DNA of 64,000 nt, taken from Candidatus Syntrophocurvum alkaliphilum. GTDB taxonomy: Bacteria > Bacillota > Syntrophomonadia > Syntrophomonadales > Syntrophomonadaceae. Within the stretch, counting starts at the first letter, position 1. Each line of letters starts with the position of its first letter. The notes beneath the pieces were generated by a model. It was not told the DNA's origin. It did no database searches and saw nothing but the letters and a program-made list of their open reading frames with translations. Position numbers and translations under genes: made by a program. Where the stretch lies: the NCBI RefSeq assembly GCF_009734445.1, contig NZ_CP046457.1, forward strand, positions 186,001 through 250,000, read 5' to 3'. Below, piece by piece: positions 23,337 to 32,996 of the stretch.

Positions 23337-24640
23337 TGATTGCACGGTATACTCTGCCTGAAATGGGTGCAATGTGGTCAGAAGAAACTAAACTTAATAA
23401 TTGGCTTAAAATTGAAATAGCTGCTTGTGAGGGTTGGGCAAAACTAGGCAAAATACCAAAAGAATCAGTTGAAAATATAAAACAAAAAGCAAATTTTGAG
23501 GTTAAAAGAGTAAAAGAAATTGAAGCAGAAGTACATCACGATGTAATAGCATTTTTAACTAATGTTGCAGAATATGTAGGTGAAGATTCGAAGTATATTC
23601 ATTTAGGAATGACATCTTCTGATATTTTAGATACCGGAATTGCTATGCAAATGAGAGATTCAGCTGATTTAATATTGGATAAGCTTGAAAAGCTAAAAAG
23701 CAAACTAGAACAGCAGGCTATTAAACATAAATATACCATGATAATTGGTAGAACCCATGGAGTTCATGGTGAACCTACTACTTTTGGACTTAAAATGGCA
23801 TTGTGGTATACCGAAATAGAGAGAAGTATTGAGAGATTAAATAATGCAAAGCAAGTAATATCTTATGGAGCCATATCAGGAGCAGTAGGTAATTTTGCTC
23901 ATTTAGATCCAAGAGTAGAAGAATATGTTTGTGAAAACCTAGGCTTAACTCCATGTAAGGTCTCTACGCAAATAATTCAACGAGATCGTCATGCAGAATA
24001 TGTATCTACTTTAGCTATAGTAGCTAGCACATTAGAAAAAATGGCTACTGAAATCCGCAATTTGCAAAGAACGGATATTTTAGAGGTAGAAGAACCATTT
24101 GCGAAAAAACAAAAAGGGTCTTCTGCTATGCCTCATAAGAGGAATCCAATGATTAGTGAAAGAGTAGCAGGTTTGGCTAGAGTTATTAGAGGAAATGCAA
24201 TAGCAGCTATGGAAAATGTAGCCCTTTGGCATGAAAGAGATTTAACTCATTCATCTGTTGAGAGAATTATCATTCCAGATAGCTGTATATTGCTTGATTA
24301 TATGCTAGATAAATTTATAAATGTTGTTGCAGGTCTAGTAGTTTATGAAGACAATATGCTTGATAATATAAATAATACTAGAGGATTAGTATTTTCCCAA
24401 CAGCTAATGCTTGCACTAGTAGATAAAGGACTTTTAAGAGAAGAAGCGTATGAATTAGTACAAAGAAATGCTATGAAGAGCTGGACAGGAAAACTAGATT
24501 TCAAAGCATTAGTACAAAATGATGAAGATATAGCAAAACTTATTTCAAAAGATGAATTAGAAAAAGTATTTGACTTTAATATATATACCGAAAAGGTAGA
24601 TTTTATTTTGGATAGATGTGATCTTAAAACAGACAATTAA
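23336..24640 (+). CDS. purB: Adenylosuccinate lyase
   Basis: A 434-residue member of the fumarase/aspartase superfamily. It catalyses fumarate release from SAICAR and from adenylosuccinate, so it works in both the IMP and the AMP branch. Seen motifs are HHDVIAFLTNVAEYVG, YIHLGMTSSDILDT (conserved TSSD), IGRTHGVHGEPTTFGLK and the superfamily signature GSSAMPHKRNPM. Length is normal. The start codon shares bases with the purE stop, so translation is probably coupled. A short weak hairpin with five T lies between purB and purF. Confidence 0.96.
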   Translation: MIARYTLPEMGAMWSEETKLNNWLKIEIAACEGWAKLGKIPKESVENIKQKANFEVKRVKEIEAEVHHDVIAFLTNVAEYVGEDSKYIHLGMTSSDILDTGIAMQMRDSADLILDKLEKLKSKLEQQAIKHKYTMIIGRTHGVHGEPTTFGLKMALWYTEIERSIERLNNAKQVISYGAISGAVGNFAHLDPRVEEYVCENLGLTPCKVSTQIIQRDRHAEYVSTLAIVASTLEKMATEIRNLQRTDILEVEEPFAKKQKGSSAMPHKRNPMISERVAGLARVIRGNAIAAMENVALWHERDLTHSSVERIIIPDSCILLDYMLDKFINVVAGLVVYEDNMLDNINNTRGLVFSQQLMLALVDKGLLREEAYELVQRNAMKSWTGKLDFKALVQNDEDIAKLISKDELEKVFDFNIYTEKVDFILDRCDLKTDN

Positions 24641-24654
24641 TGGTTTCTTAGTAA

Positions 24655-24680
24655 AGTAGGTGGTAAAATACTACCTTTTT
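24655..24680 (+). terminator. Weak hairpin with T run between purB and purF
   Basis: AGTAGGTGGTA and TACTACCT pair around AAA with one GU, followed by four further T. It is too short to be a strong terminator and could trim operon transcription partially. purF begins at 24699. Confidence 0.35.
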
Positions 24681-24698
24681 ATATAGGAGGAAAACTTA

Positions 24699-26102
24699 AT
24701 GTTTAATGAATTAGAAGAAAAATTTAAAGATGAGTGTGGTGTATTTGGCATATACCTCAATGAGCCTGATAGTAGAACAGATGCGGCAAGAAGTACTTTC
24801 TATGGAGTTTATGCATTACAACATAGAGGACAAGAAAGTGCAGGAATTGCTGTTTCTAATGGGCACAAAATAATACTTCATAAAAATATGGGATTAGTTT
24901 CGGAAGTAATTAATTCTGAGGTTGTAGACGAACTCGAAGGAAATATAGCAATTGGACATGTTCGTTATTCTACAACAGGTGAAAGTGGTCCCTTAAATGC
25001 ACAGCCTTTGGTTTTTCATTATCTAAAAGGAATGATTGCCTTAGCACATAATGGAAACTTAACTAATACTGTGGAACTTAGAAAAAGGTTAGCGACATAT
25101 GGTTCGGTATTTCAAACTACTACTGATACAGAAATAGTAGCAAATCTACTTGCTAGATACCCACAGGATGAGATAGAAGATGCGTTAGCAAAATGCTTAG
25201 TAGATATGAAAGGGGCATTTGCGCTTGTTATTCTAACAGAAGACAGTTTAGTTGGAGTAAGAGATCAGATGGGTATACGTCCATTATGTATTGGGATTTT
25301 AGATGGTAACTATGTGTTATCTTCAGAATCTGCTGCATTTGACACAATAGGAGCTGAATTCATTAGAGATGTTGAACCGGGTGAAATAATAGTTATAAAT
25401 AAAGATGGCATGAAAAGTATAAAGACAATTGATGCCCCAAAAACTGCCCATTGTGTATTTGAGTATATATATTTCGCTAGGCCTGATAGTGTAATTGATA
25501 AGTTAAATGTTTATAAAGCACGTAGAGAAGTAGGTAAACAGCTAGCCCGACAAAATAATATAGATGCAGATTTAGTTATATCAGTACCAGATTCAGGTAC
25601 TGCAGCAGCTTTAGGATATGCCGAAGGATCCGGGCTACCATTCCAAGAAGGCTTAATGAAAAATCGTTATATTGGTAGAACATTTATACAGCCAACTCAA
25701 CAAATGCGTGAATTAGGAGTAAGACTTAAACTAAACCCTGTTTATGATGTAGTTGAAGGAAAACGAATTATCATGGTAGATGACTCTATAGTTAGAGGAA
25801 CTACTAGTAAAAATCTAGTTAACCTATTAAGAAAGGCTGGCGCCAAAGAAGTTCATATGATGGTAGCATCTCCACCAACTAAATACCCATGCTACTATGG
25901 AGTAGACACATCTCGCAGAGAAGAGCTAATAGCTAACCTAATGACAAATGAAGAAATAGCAGCTCATATAGGAGCTGACAGCCTAAACTATATTGACCTT
26001 AATGGACTATTTGCTGCTTTAGGAAATGATGAAAACTACTTCTGTGCAGCATGCTTCAGCGGCAACTACCCAATCGGTACAGAATCAATAGAAGAAGAAT
26101 AA
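24699..26102 (+). CDS. purF: Amidophosphoribosyltransferase
   Basis: A 467-residue first committed enzyme of purine synthesis: PRPP plus glutamine gives phosphoribosylamine. A short propeptide (MFNELEEKFKDE) precedes the Ntn catalytic CGVFGIY. RGQESAGIAV and GHVRYSTTG line the glutaminase site. The PRPP loop is IIMVDDSIVRGTTS. Four cysteines in the Bacillus-type Fe-S pattern are present (AHCVFEY, YPCYYG and the pair in NYFCAACFSG), so this is the oxygen-sensitive Fe-S form. The stop codon is part of a REP palindrome arm. A GGAGG site precedes the ATG. Confidence 0.97.
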   Translation: MFNELEEKFKDECGVFGIYLNEPDSRTDAARSTFYGVYALQHRGQESAGIAVSNGHKIILHKNMGLVSEVINSEVVDELEGNIAIGHVRYSTTGESGPLNAQPLVFHYLKGMIALAHNGNLTNTVELRKRLATYGSVFQTTTDTEIVANLLARYPQDEIEDALAKCLVDMKGAFALVILTEDSLVGVRDQMGIRPLCIGILDGNYVLSSESAAFDTIGAEFIRDVEPGEIIVINKDGMKSIKTIDAPKTAHCVFEYIYFARPDSVIDKLNVYKARREVGKQLARQNNIDADLVISVPDSGTAAALGYAEGSGLPFQEGLMKNRYIGRTFIQPTQQMRELGVRLKLNPVYDVVEGKRIIMVDDSIVRGTTSKNLVNLLRKAGAKEVHMMVASPPTKYPCYYGVDTSRREELIANLMTNEEIAAHIGADSLNYIDLNGLFAALGNDENYFCAACFSGNYPIGTESIEEE

Positions 26103-26126
26103 AACAGGGGACGGTTCTCTGTTTTA
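26100..26126 (+). repeat. REP-like palindrome overlapping the purF stop
   Basis: TAAAACAG and CTGTTTTA arms around GGGACGGTTCT. The purF stop TAA is the first three bases of the left arm. Confidence 0.85.
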
Positions 26127-26131
26127 CAAAG

Positions 26132-26166
26132 TATATAATCACGGGGGCGGTTCTTTTGATTATATA
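26132..26166 (+). repeat. Second REP-like palindrome with different arms
   Basis: TATATAATCA and TGATTATATA arms around CGGGGGCGGTTCTTT. It sits only 5 bases from the previous unit, has the same core with one substitution (C for A), and has completely different but again self-complementary arms. Confidence 0.85.
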
Positions 26167-26204
26167 TTCATATTTTTACTAATTATACTTATGGAGGTTT
26201 TTTT

Positions 26205-27242
26205 ATGAATGATGAAGGCTTAAGTTATAAGCAAGCTGGTGTGGATATTGATGCCGCTACTGAATCAGTTGACATGATAAAAAAGTGGGTTAATAAGACT
26301 AAACGACCAGAAGTTTTAGCGGAAATAGGTTCTTTTGGTGGACTATTTGAATTAAGCACAAAATATAAACAACCAGTTTTAGTTTCAGGAACTGATGGAG
26401 TTGGAACTAAGCTTAAAATAGCTCAAATGATGGGTGTTCATGATACGGTTGGTATTGACCTAGTAGCTATGTGTGTAAATGATATTTTAGTTCACGGGGC
26501 TGAACCTCTTTTCTTCCTAGATTATATATCATTAGGAAAACTAAAACCTGAACTAGTAGAATCCTTAGTTAAGGGTATTAGTGAAGGTTGTATTCAAGCT
26601 GGATGTTCTCTTATAGGAGGAGAAACAGCGGAAATGCCTGGTTTTTATAATGATGATGAATATGATTTGGCTGGATTTGCCGTTGGTGCTGTAGAAAAAT
26701 CTAGACTTATAACTGGCAACACTATTGAAGATGGAGATGTGATTATAGGTTTACCTTCATCAGGAATTCACTCAAATGGATACTCTTTAGCTAGGAAAGT
26801 CCTTCTAGAAAAAGCAGGCCTTAAATTAGACCAACATATTGAGAGTTTAGGTAAAACATTAGGTGAAGAACTTTTAACTCCAACTAATATTTATGTTAAA
26901 TCAATTCTTCCCTTACTAGAAAATGATATAGATATTAAAGGAATGGCTCACATAACTGGTGGAGGTATTCCTGAAAATTTTGAAAGGGTGTTACCTGAAG
27001 GTTTAGGAGCAGAGATAGACAGTACCGCTATTCCTGTTTTACCAATTTTTGAATTGATTCAACAACAAGGACAGGTGAAAAAAGAAGAAATGTTTAGAAC
27101 TTTTAACATGGGAGTAGGATTTTTAATTACAATCCCCGCGCTTCACCGTGATAAAGCTTTAAAGCACTTGCGTGATAAAGCGGAAAAGCCTATAGTATTA
27201 GGTAGGATTAATTCGCAGATAGAGGGAGTAGTAATAGAATGA
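26205..27242 (+). CDS. purM: Phosphoribosylformylglycinamidine cyclo-ligase (AIR synthetase)
   Basis: A 345-residue enzyme that closes the imidazole ring using ATP. Seen are [21 protein letters not shown] at the start, [57 protein letters not shown] and [16 protein letters not shown], all characteristic PurM blocks. ATG has GGAGG upstream. The stop overlaps purN (ATGA at 27239-27242). purL, purQ and purS, which make its substrate, are not in this operon. Confidence 0.97.
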   Translation: MNDEGLSYKQAGVDIDAATESVDMIKKWVNKTKRPEVLAEIGSFGGLFELSTKYKQPVLVSGTDGVGTKLKIAQMMGVHDTVGIDLVAMCVNDILVHGAEPLFFLDYISLGKLKPELVESLVKGISEGCIQAGCSLIGGETAEMPGFYNDDEYDLAGFAVGAVEKSRLITGNTIEDGDVIIGLPSSGIHSNGYSLARKVLLEKAGLKLDQHIESLGKTLGEELLTPTNIYVKSILPLLENDIDIKGMAHITGGGIPENFERVLPEGLGAEIDSTAIPVLPIFELIQQQGQVKKEEMFRTFNMGVGFLITIPALHRDKALKHLRDKAEKPIVLGRINSQIEGVVIE

Positions 27243-27868
27243 AAAAATTAATGGAGCCTAAATGCCTGCGGATTGCTGTTTTAGCTTCTGGAAGAGGGAG
27301 TAATTTTGATGCTTTATCTCAGGCTATTAATAAAAATGACTTAAATGCAAATATACATATTTTAATTAGTGATAAAGAAAATGCACCTGCTTTACAGAAA
27401 GCAACCCAACAAGATATAAAAGCTGTTTATATAAATCCAAAAGATTACCCCGATAAAATTGAATACGAGAAAAAATTACTTTCACATTTGCAAGAATATA
27501 ATATTGATTTAATTGTACTTGCAGGTTATATGAGATTAGTAGGAGCGACATTGTTAAATTCTTATAAATTAAGGATTTTAAACATTCATCCAGCATTATT
27601 ACCTGCTTTTCCCGGGCTAGATGCACAAAAACAAGCTTTAGACTATGGGGTGCGTTATAGTGGGTGTACTGTTCACTTTGTTGATGAAGGAGTAGATACA
27701 GGACCAATAATTATGCAAGCAGTTGTACCCGTGAAAGATGATGATACGGAGGAAAGCCTATCTCAAAGAATTTTAGCTGAAGAGCATAAGGTTTATTGGC
27801 AGGCTGTACAAGCTATTGCTGAGGGAACAGTATATATAGATGGAAGAAAAGTATATATAAAAGATTAG
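27239..27868 (+). CDS. purN: Phosphoribosylglycinamide formyltransferase
   Basis: A 209-residue enzyme that transfers a formyl group from 10-formyl-THF to GAR. Key blocks are [16 protein letters not shown] at the N terminus (phosphate-binding), LAGYMRLVG, the catalytic region [14 protein letters not shown] with Asn-His, and [21 protein letters not shown] with the catalytic Asp. Length is usual. It overlaps the purM stop by 4 bases, so it is translationally coupled. Confidence 0.96.
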   Translation: MKKLMEPKCLRIAVLASGRGSNFDALSQAINKNDLNANIHILISDKENAPALQKATQQDIKAVYINPKDYPDKIEYEKKLLSHLQEYNIDLIVLAGYMRLVGATLLNSYKLRILNIHPALLPAFPGLDAQKQALDYGVRYSGCTVHFVDEGVDTGPIIMQAVVPVKDDDTEESLSQRILAEEHKVYWQAVQAIAEGTVYIDGRKVYIKD

Positions 27869-27884
27869 TGGAGGAGTGTATAAA

Positions 27885-29402
27885 ATGAAGAGGGCATTAA
27901 TTAGTGTTTCAAACAAAACTGGAGTTGTAGAGTTTGCTCAAGGTTTAGAAAAATTAGGCTTTGAGATTATTTCTACTGGTGGTACTTATAATACCTTAAA
28001 GGATGCAGGTATAAGTGTAGTGAAAGTAGCTGATATTACTGGATTTCCTGAAATTTTAGGTGGCAGGGTAAAAACTCTTCATCCTAAAATACATGGTGGA
28101 ATTTTAGCAATGAGAACAGATGATCATTTAGCAGAATTAAATAATAACAACATTACTCCAATAGATATTGTGGCAGTCAATCTTTATCCATTTAGAGAAA
28201 CTATAAGTAAATCAGATGTAACCTTAGAAGATGCTATAGAAAACATTGATATTGGTGGCCCGACAATGGTTAGAGCGGCTGCTAAGAATTTTAAAGATGT
28301 TGTGATAGTAGTAAAGCCAGAATATTATAACAAAGTATTAGAAGAATTAGAGAAAAATGGTGATGTTAGGCAGGACTTAAGGTTAAAACTAGCATTAGAA
28401 GCTTTTAGTCACACAGCAAGTTATGATTCAATGATTTCAAGTTATTTAGCTAGAATTAATGAAGAAGTGTTTCCCGAAAACTATATATTAGCCGGAGAGA
28501 AAGTATATGACTTACGTTATGGAGAAAACCCTCATCAAAAAGCATCTTTTTATAAAAACATGAATCCAGGAAGTGGATTGCCAGATGCTAAGCAGCTTAA
28601 TGGCAAGGAACTTTCCTATAATAATATAATTGATACCGAGGCAGCATGGGAATTAGTTAAAGAGTTTGAAGACACTGCATGTGTAATTATTAAACATACA
28701 AATCCTTGTGGAACTGCAATAGCAGAAACATTAAATGAAGCATTTGATAGAGCTTTTTCCGCTGACCCAGTATCAGCTTTTGGGGGAATAATTGCTTTTA
28801 ACCGTAAAGTTGATAAAACAACTGCACAAAAGGTTGCCGAACCTTTTATGGAGGTAGTTATTGCACCTGACTATGATGATGATGCTTTAGATATTTTGAA
28901 AACAAAGCAAAATTTAAGAGTACTAAAACTGCCAATTTTAGAATCTGAGGTTCTTCAGGTGAGAACTGTTGAAGGTGGATTTGTAATTCAAGAAACAGAT
29001 GAGGCTGTAACTGAAGCTAAAGATTTAGATATAGTAACAGAAACCAAGCCAACTGATGATGAAATAAAGCAGATGTTATTTGCTTACAAAGTTGTAAAGC
29101 ATGTTAAATCAAACGCTATAGTTTTAGCTAAAGATGGTATGACTATTGGCGTTGGTGCAGGGCAAATGAATAGAGTGGGTTCTGCGGATATAGCTTTTAA
29201 AGCAGCGGGAGACTGCGAAGGAGCTGTTTTAGCATCAGATGCATTTTTCCCATTTAAAGATACTGTTGAATTAGCAATCAAAATGGGAGTAAAAGCTATT
29301 ATCCAACCAGGCGGTTCAGTTCGTGACCAAGAAAGCATTGATGCATGTAATGAACATGGTATTGCCATGGTGTTCACTGGAAAAAGACATTTTAAACATT
29401 AA
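27885..29402 (+). CDS. purH: Bifunctional AICAR transformylase/IMP cyclohydrolase
   Basis: A 505-residue enzyme for the last two steps to IMP. GTGGAGGAGTG places the start at ATG 27885; a GTG at 27876 lies inside the ribosome site. The N-terminal IMP cyclohydrolase (MGS-like) domain shows [22 protein letters not shown] and [16 protein letters not shown]. The C-terminal transformylase has [36 protein letters not shown] and a closing [20 protein letters not shown]. It is followed by a very stable REP hairpin before purD. Confidence 0.97.
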   Translation: MKRALISVSNKTGVVEFAQGLEKLGFEIISTGGTYNTLKDAGISVVKVADITGFPEILGGRVKTLHPKIHGGILAMRTDDHLAELNNNNITPIDIVAVNLYPFRETISKSDVTLEDAIENIDIGGPTMVRAAAKNFKDVVIVVKPEYYNKVLEELEKNGDVRQDLRLKLALEAFSHTASYDSMISSYLARINEEVFPENYILAGEKVYDLRYGENPHQKASFYKNMNPGSGLPDAKQLNGKELSYNNIIDTEAAWELVKEFEDTACVIIKHTNPCGTAIAETLNEAFDRAFSADPVSAFGGIIAFNRKVDKTTAQKVAEPFMEVVIAPDYDDDALDILKTKQNLRVLKLPILESEVLQVRTVEGGFVIQETDEAVTEAKDLDIVTETKPTDDEIKQMLFAYKVVKHVKSNAIVLAKDGMTIGVGAGQMNRVGSADIAFKAAGDCEGAVLASDAFFPFKDTVELAIKMGVKAIIQPGGSVRDQESIDACNEHGIAMVFTGKRHFKH

Positions 29403-29410
29403 ATACTAAG

Positions 29411-29478
29411 CACGAAGGAAGCGCGGGGACGGTTCTCTTGCTTCCTTCGGGAAGCAAGAGAACCGTCCCCGCGTTTCC
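29411..29478. repeat. Inverted REP pair forming a 24-bp hairpin with TTCG loop
   Basis: The two head-to-head cores GGGGACGGTTCTC and GAGAACCGTCCCC are perfectly paired from CGCGGGG (29422) to CCCCGCG (29473), closed by TTCG (29446-29449) with a C-G pair, the most stable tetraloop. The outer GGAAG/TTTCC pairing is imperfect. There is no T run. It lies 46 bases before the purD ATG. Confidence 0.9.
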
Positions 29479-29518
29479 CCGATTAAGAATAATAATGACA
29501 AAGGCGATGGAGGTATTT

Positions 29519-30796
29519 ATGAGTAAAAAGATACTAATAGTAGGCTCCGGAGGAAGGGAACATGCCTTAGCATGGAAGCTAGCTCAAAGCTCTCAAATAG
29601 AAAAACTGTATGTTGCACCTGGTAATGCTGGTATAGCAGAAGTAGCAGAGTGTGTTGATATAGCTGTAACAGACATTGATCAAATGGTGAGTTTTGCAAA
29701 AAACAAGCAAATTGACCTTGCCATCGTAGGACCGGAAATACCTTTGATGGAAGGTATTGTTGATAGATTTAATAATGAAGGATTAAAAATATTTGGACCA
29801 ACTGCTGCAGCGGCAAGGCTTGAAGGTAGTAAGGTTTTTTCTAAAAACCTTTTTAATAAATACAATATTCCAACTGCTAGTTATGAAGTATTTGATGATA
29901 TTGATAAAGCAAGAGAGTTTGCTAGAAGTTTTGTAACTAGTGATAAATCTGTTGTTATAAAAGCAGATGGTTTAGCAGCAGGTAAAGGTGTAATAATTGC
30001 AAATACTGTGAATGAAGCAGATGAAGCTATAGATATTATTATGAAAGATAAAAGCTTTGGTGAAGCAGGCAATGAAGTTGTAATAGAAGAGTTTTTAACT
30101 GGTGAAGAAGTTAGTGTGTTCGTAGTTACTGATGGAAAAGACTTTGTTTACTTAACATCAGCACAAGACCACAAACGTGTTTTCGATAATGATGAAGGTC
30201 CAAATACTGGAGGTATGGGGGCATATACTTCTCCACCTATATATACCGAGGAAATACATAAAAGAACTATTAATGAAGTAATTATACCAACTATAGATGC
30301 TATGGAAAAAGAAGGTAATCCCTACATGGGGGTATTATATGCAGGATTAATTATAACTTCAGAAGGCCCTAAAGTTTTAGAATTTAATGCTCGTTTTGGA
30401 GATCCTGAAGCACAAGTTATAATGCCAATGATAAAAGGAGATATACTTCCACTATTTGAAGTAGCAGTAGATGGTAAGCTAAAGGATTACCAGATTGATT
30501 CTGAAAATGGTGTATGTATATGTGTTGTATTAGCATCTGGAGGTTATCCAGGTGAATATGAAAAAGGGAAAATAATTAAGGGGATAGATAATATTAAGCC
30601 TGATAATATTGTATTCCATGCTGGTACTGCAGTTGAAAATGGTGATTTTATCACCAATGGAGGTAGAGTTTTAGCTGTTGTAAGCAAAGGGAACACTACA
30701 TTAGAAGCCATAGAAAATGTATATGAAGAAGTTGAAAAGATTTATTTTGAAGGAATGCATTATAGAAAAGATATTGGTAAAAAGGCAGTACGTTAA
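29519..30796 (+). CDS. purD: Phosphoribosylamine-glycine ligase
   Basis: A 425-residue ATP-grasp enzyme making GAR. GGAGG at 29508-29512 selects the ATG at 29519; the longer open frame would run through the REP hairpin and is rejected. Motifs are KILIVGSGGREHALAWKL, PGNAGIAEVAE, IVGPEIPLMEGIVD, VVIKADGLAAGKGVIIA, PNTGGMGAYTSPP and VLEFNARFGDPEAQVIMP. It is the last pur gene here. No terminator separates it from the HD-domain gene 49 bases downstream. Confidence 0.97.
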   Translation: MSKKILIVGSGGREHALAWKLAQSSQIEKLYVAPGNAGIAEVAECVDIAVTDIDQMVSFAKNKQIDLAIVGPEIPLMEGIVDRFNNEGLKIFGPTAAAARLEGSKVFSKNLFNKYNIPTASYEVFDDIDKAREFARSFVTSDKSVVIKADGLAAGKGVIIANTVNEADEAIDIIMKDKSFGEAGNEVVIEEFLTGEEVSVFVVTDGKDFVYLTSAQDHKRVFDNDEGPNTGGMGAYTSPPIYTEEIHKRTINEVIIPTIDAMEKEGNPYMGVLYAGLIITSEGPKVLEFNARFGDPEAQVIMPMIKGDILPLFEVAVDGKLKDYQIDSENGVCICVVLASGGYPGEYEKGKIIKGIDNIKPDNIVFHAGTAVENGDFITNGGRVLAVVSKGNTTLEAIENVYEEVEKIYFEGMHYRKDIGKKAVR

Positions 30797-30845
30797 GAAA
30801 TTCAAGTAATCGGCAAACTTAATTTAGTGCAAAGGGGGGTTTTTA

Positions 30846-31508
30846 TTGGTTACACTTGATGAAGTTAAACAAAGTCCCATAGTCCAGCAATACATGGATA
30901 TAGGCAACAAATATATAGGTACTATAGGAGCTATAGAACATAATGTTAAGCATGCAGAATTAGTTGCCTTTTTATGTTATGACATATTAAAAACTCTTGG
31001 GTATTCACAAAGAGTAGCAGAATTAGGTGCAATAGCTGGATATTTGCATGACATAGGTAACCTTATCAATAGATATGGTCATGGTTTATCAGGCTCAATT
31101 ATTGCTTTTAAAATTTTATTTAATATGAAAATGAAGCCCGATGAAATTTCAACTATTATTGGTGCGATAGGAAATCATGAAGAACATGCTAATGGTAATC
31201 CAGTAAATCCTGTAGCAGCAGCACTTATATTAGCTGATAAGTCCCATGTACACAACTCAAGAGTTAGAAAAAGGGAAACATCTTTATTCACTCCTCGAGA
31301 TAGGGTTAATTATGCGGTTTCTAGCTCAAAAATTTTAATAGATCCTATAGAGAGAGTAATTAGCTTGAAAATGGATATTGATACAGATGTTTGTTCTGTT
31401 ATGGAATACTTTGAAATTTTCTTGACTAAAATGCTGATGAGTCGTCGAGCTGCAGAACATTTAGAATGTGAATTTGAGTTAATTATTAATGACTCAAGAC
31501 TTTTATAA
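30846..31508 (+). CDS. HD-domain phosphohydrolase
   Basis: A 220-residue HD-superfamily protein. Metal ligands are in order EHNVKHAEL, YLHDIGNLINRYGHG (HD motif), GNHEEHANGNP and ALILADKSHVHNSR (the conserved Asp-Lys). This arrangement is typical of small HD proteins in Clostridia, with nucleotide or nucleotide-second-messenger phosphohydrolase activity inferred for the superfamily. The substrate is not known. It starts at TTG after AAAGGGGG. It sits between purD and the YerC-like gene on the same strand, overlapping nothing but with no terminator in the 49-base gap, so it is probably part of the pur-his transcript. Confidence 0.85.
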   Translation: MVTLDEVKQSPIVQQYMDIGNKYIGTIGAIEHNVKHAELVAFLCYDILKTLGYSQRVAELGAIAGYLHDIGNLINRYGHGLSGSIIAFKILFNMKMKPDEISTIIGAIGNHEEHANGNPVNPVAAALILADKSHVHNSRVRKRETSLFTPRDRVNYAVSSSKILIDPIERVISLKMDIDTDVCSVMEYFEIFLTKMLMSRRAAEHLECEFELIINDSRLL

Positions 31509-31524
31509 GGAAGGACAAAATAAT

Positions 31525-31836
31525 ATGACATTTGTACCAAAATGGAAGGATAGTAATAGTAAGCTTTTAGCAAAAGCAATTTTAAGCTTAGAAAATGAAG
31601 ATGAAGTCTATAGATTCTTAGATGATCTTTGTACTATTAATGAGGTTAAAGCTTTATCTCAAAGAATAGAGGTAGCCCGACTTTTGTCTGAAGATATTAC
31701 TTATAATTCCATTGCTTCAGATACAGGTGCTAGTACAGCAACAATAAGTAGAGTAAGACGTTGTCTTCATCATGGTTCAGATGGATATAAAATTGTACTT
31801 AATAAAATAACAAAGGAGTCAAAAGATGAAAAATAA
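31525..31836 (+). CDS. YerC/TrpR-like DNA-binding protein
   Basis: A 103-residue TrpR-superfamily regulator. AAGGAAGGA 10-18 bases upstream supports the ATG at 31525; an earlier in-frame codon overlaps the HD gene. The sequence FLDDLCTINEVKALSQRIEVARLL and DITYNSIASDTGASTATISRVRRCL is the YerC/YecD (TIGR02531-type) helix-turn-helix. In Firmicutes this gene often stands next to his or pcrA genes. No ligand is established. It overlaps the hisZ start by 11 bases and so is translationally linked to histidine synthesis. Confidence 0.9.
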   Translation: MTFVPKWKDSNSKLLAKAILSLENEDEVYRFLDDLCTINEVKALSQRIEVARLLSEDITYNSIASDTGASTATISRVRRCLHHGSDGYKIVLNKITKESKDEK

Positions 31837-32986
31837 AGAGATTCCTAAAGGAGTAAGAGATTTACTACCTGATGAGGTTAAAGTAAAGAGAAATATTGAA
31901 CAAAAGGCAGCAGAAGTGTTTTCTAGCTATGGCTATCAAGAAGTCATAACTCCTACCTTTGAGTTTTTGGAGGTTATGGAACAAGGAAGAGGCAAAGATA
32001 ATCGTGAAGAATTATTTTTATTTATGGATCGTGAAGGCGGCATCCTCTCTTTAAGACCTGAAATGACTGTTTCTATAGCTCGTCTAGCAGCAACTCACCT
32101 CAAAGATGTAGAGTATCCTCAGCGACTTTTTTATATAGGAAATGTTTTTCGTCATGTTCAACCACACTTAGCTCAATATAGGGAATTTTGGGAACTAGGA
32201 GTAGAACTGTTAGGTGCCGCTACTCCGTTAGCTGATGCTGAAGTAATTAATATTGCTGTAAAAGTCCTAAAAGAATTTGGGTTAAAAGATTTTAAAGTAA
32301 GTTTAAATCATGTTGAAATTTTTAATAGTTTACTTGAAGAAAGTGGTTTGAGCGCAGATGAAAAACAACTAATTAGACATCTTGTAGTTATCAAGGATTT
32401 AGTTGAACTATCAAATGTTTTAGAAAAATTATCAATTAATGAAGAACTAAAAGAGACTATTGGTATGTTGCCAATTTTGCATGGGGGCTTAGAAATATTA
32501 GAAAAGGTTCCCTATATACAAAAAAACCAAAAAGCCAGTAAAGCTGTACAAGAATTAATAAATGTTTATGAAGCTCTAAAAGCTTTCGGAGTAGAAGACA
32601 ATATTGTTTTAGATATGGGTGTATTAAGAGGTTTAGATTATTATACTGGTATTGTTTTTGAAGGTTATTCACCTGAACTTGGATATGGTCTTTTAGGTGG
32701 AGGCAGATATGATAATCTACTTGAACAATTTGGATTTAGTTGTCCAGCAACAGGTTTTGCTTTAGGAATAGATAGGTTAGCTTTAATATTAGACAAAAAT
32801 GGTTCAGAACCTAAATATTATCTTGTAGCAGGACAAGATATTAATTTAGTAGTTACTAAAGCCGAAGAATTACGCCAAAAAGGGTACAATGTACAAATAG
32901 ATGTTGAAGGTAGAAGTGTTGAAGAACTTGAAAAAATTGCAACTGCTAAAAACAATTGCACTTTAGTTTATGTAGATAAGGATTAG
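31826..32986 (+). CDS. hisZ: ATP phosphoribosyltransferase regulatory subunit
   Basis: A 386-residue class II tRNA-synthetase-like protein (HisRS paralogue) without aminoacylation function. It binds histidine and activates the short HisG. Seen are PKGVRDLLPDEVKVK, the motif 2-like region FYIGNVFRHVQPHLAQYREFWELGVELLG, and GLDYYTGIVFEGYSPELGYGLLGGGRYDNLL near the C-terminal part of the catalytic fold. Length is within the HisZ range and the short HisG follows 10 bases later. ATG has a CAAAGGAG site inside the upstream gene. Confidence 0.95.
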   Translation: MKNKEIPKGVRDLLPDEVKVKRNIEQKAAEVFSSYGYQEVITPTFEFLEVMEQGRGKDNREELFLFMDREGGILSLRPEMTVSIARLAATHLKDVEYPQRLFYIGNVFRHVQPHLAQYREFWELGVELLGAATPLADAEVINIAVKVLKEFGLKDFKVSLNHVEIFNSLLEESGLSADEKQLIRHLVVIKDLVELSNVLEKLSINEELKETIGMLPILHGGLEILEKVPYIQKNQKASKAVQELINVYEALKAFGVEDNIVLDMGVLRGLDYYTGIVFEGYSPELGYGLLGGGRYDNLLEQFGFSCPATGFALGIDRLALILDKNGSEPKYYLVAGQDINLVVTKAEELRQKGYNVQIDVEGRSVEELEKIATAKNNCTLVYVDKD

Positions 32987-32996
32987 GAGGATACAT

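Noticed and set aside
29438-29518. Longer purD start
   Set aside because: It would translate through the REP hairpin; GGAGG points to the ATG at 29519.
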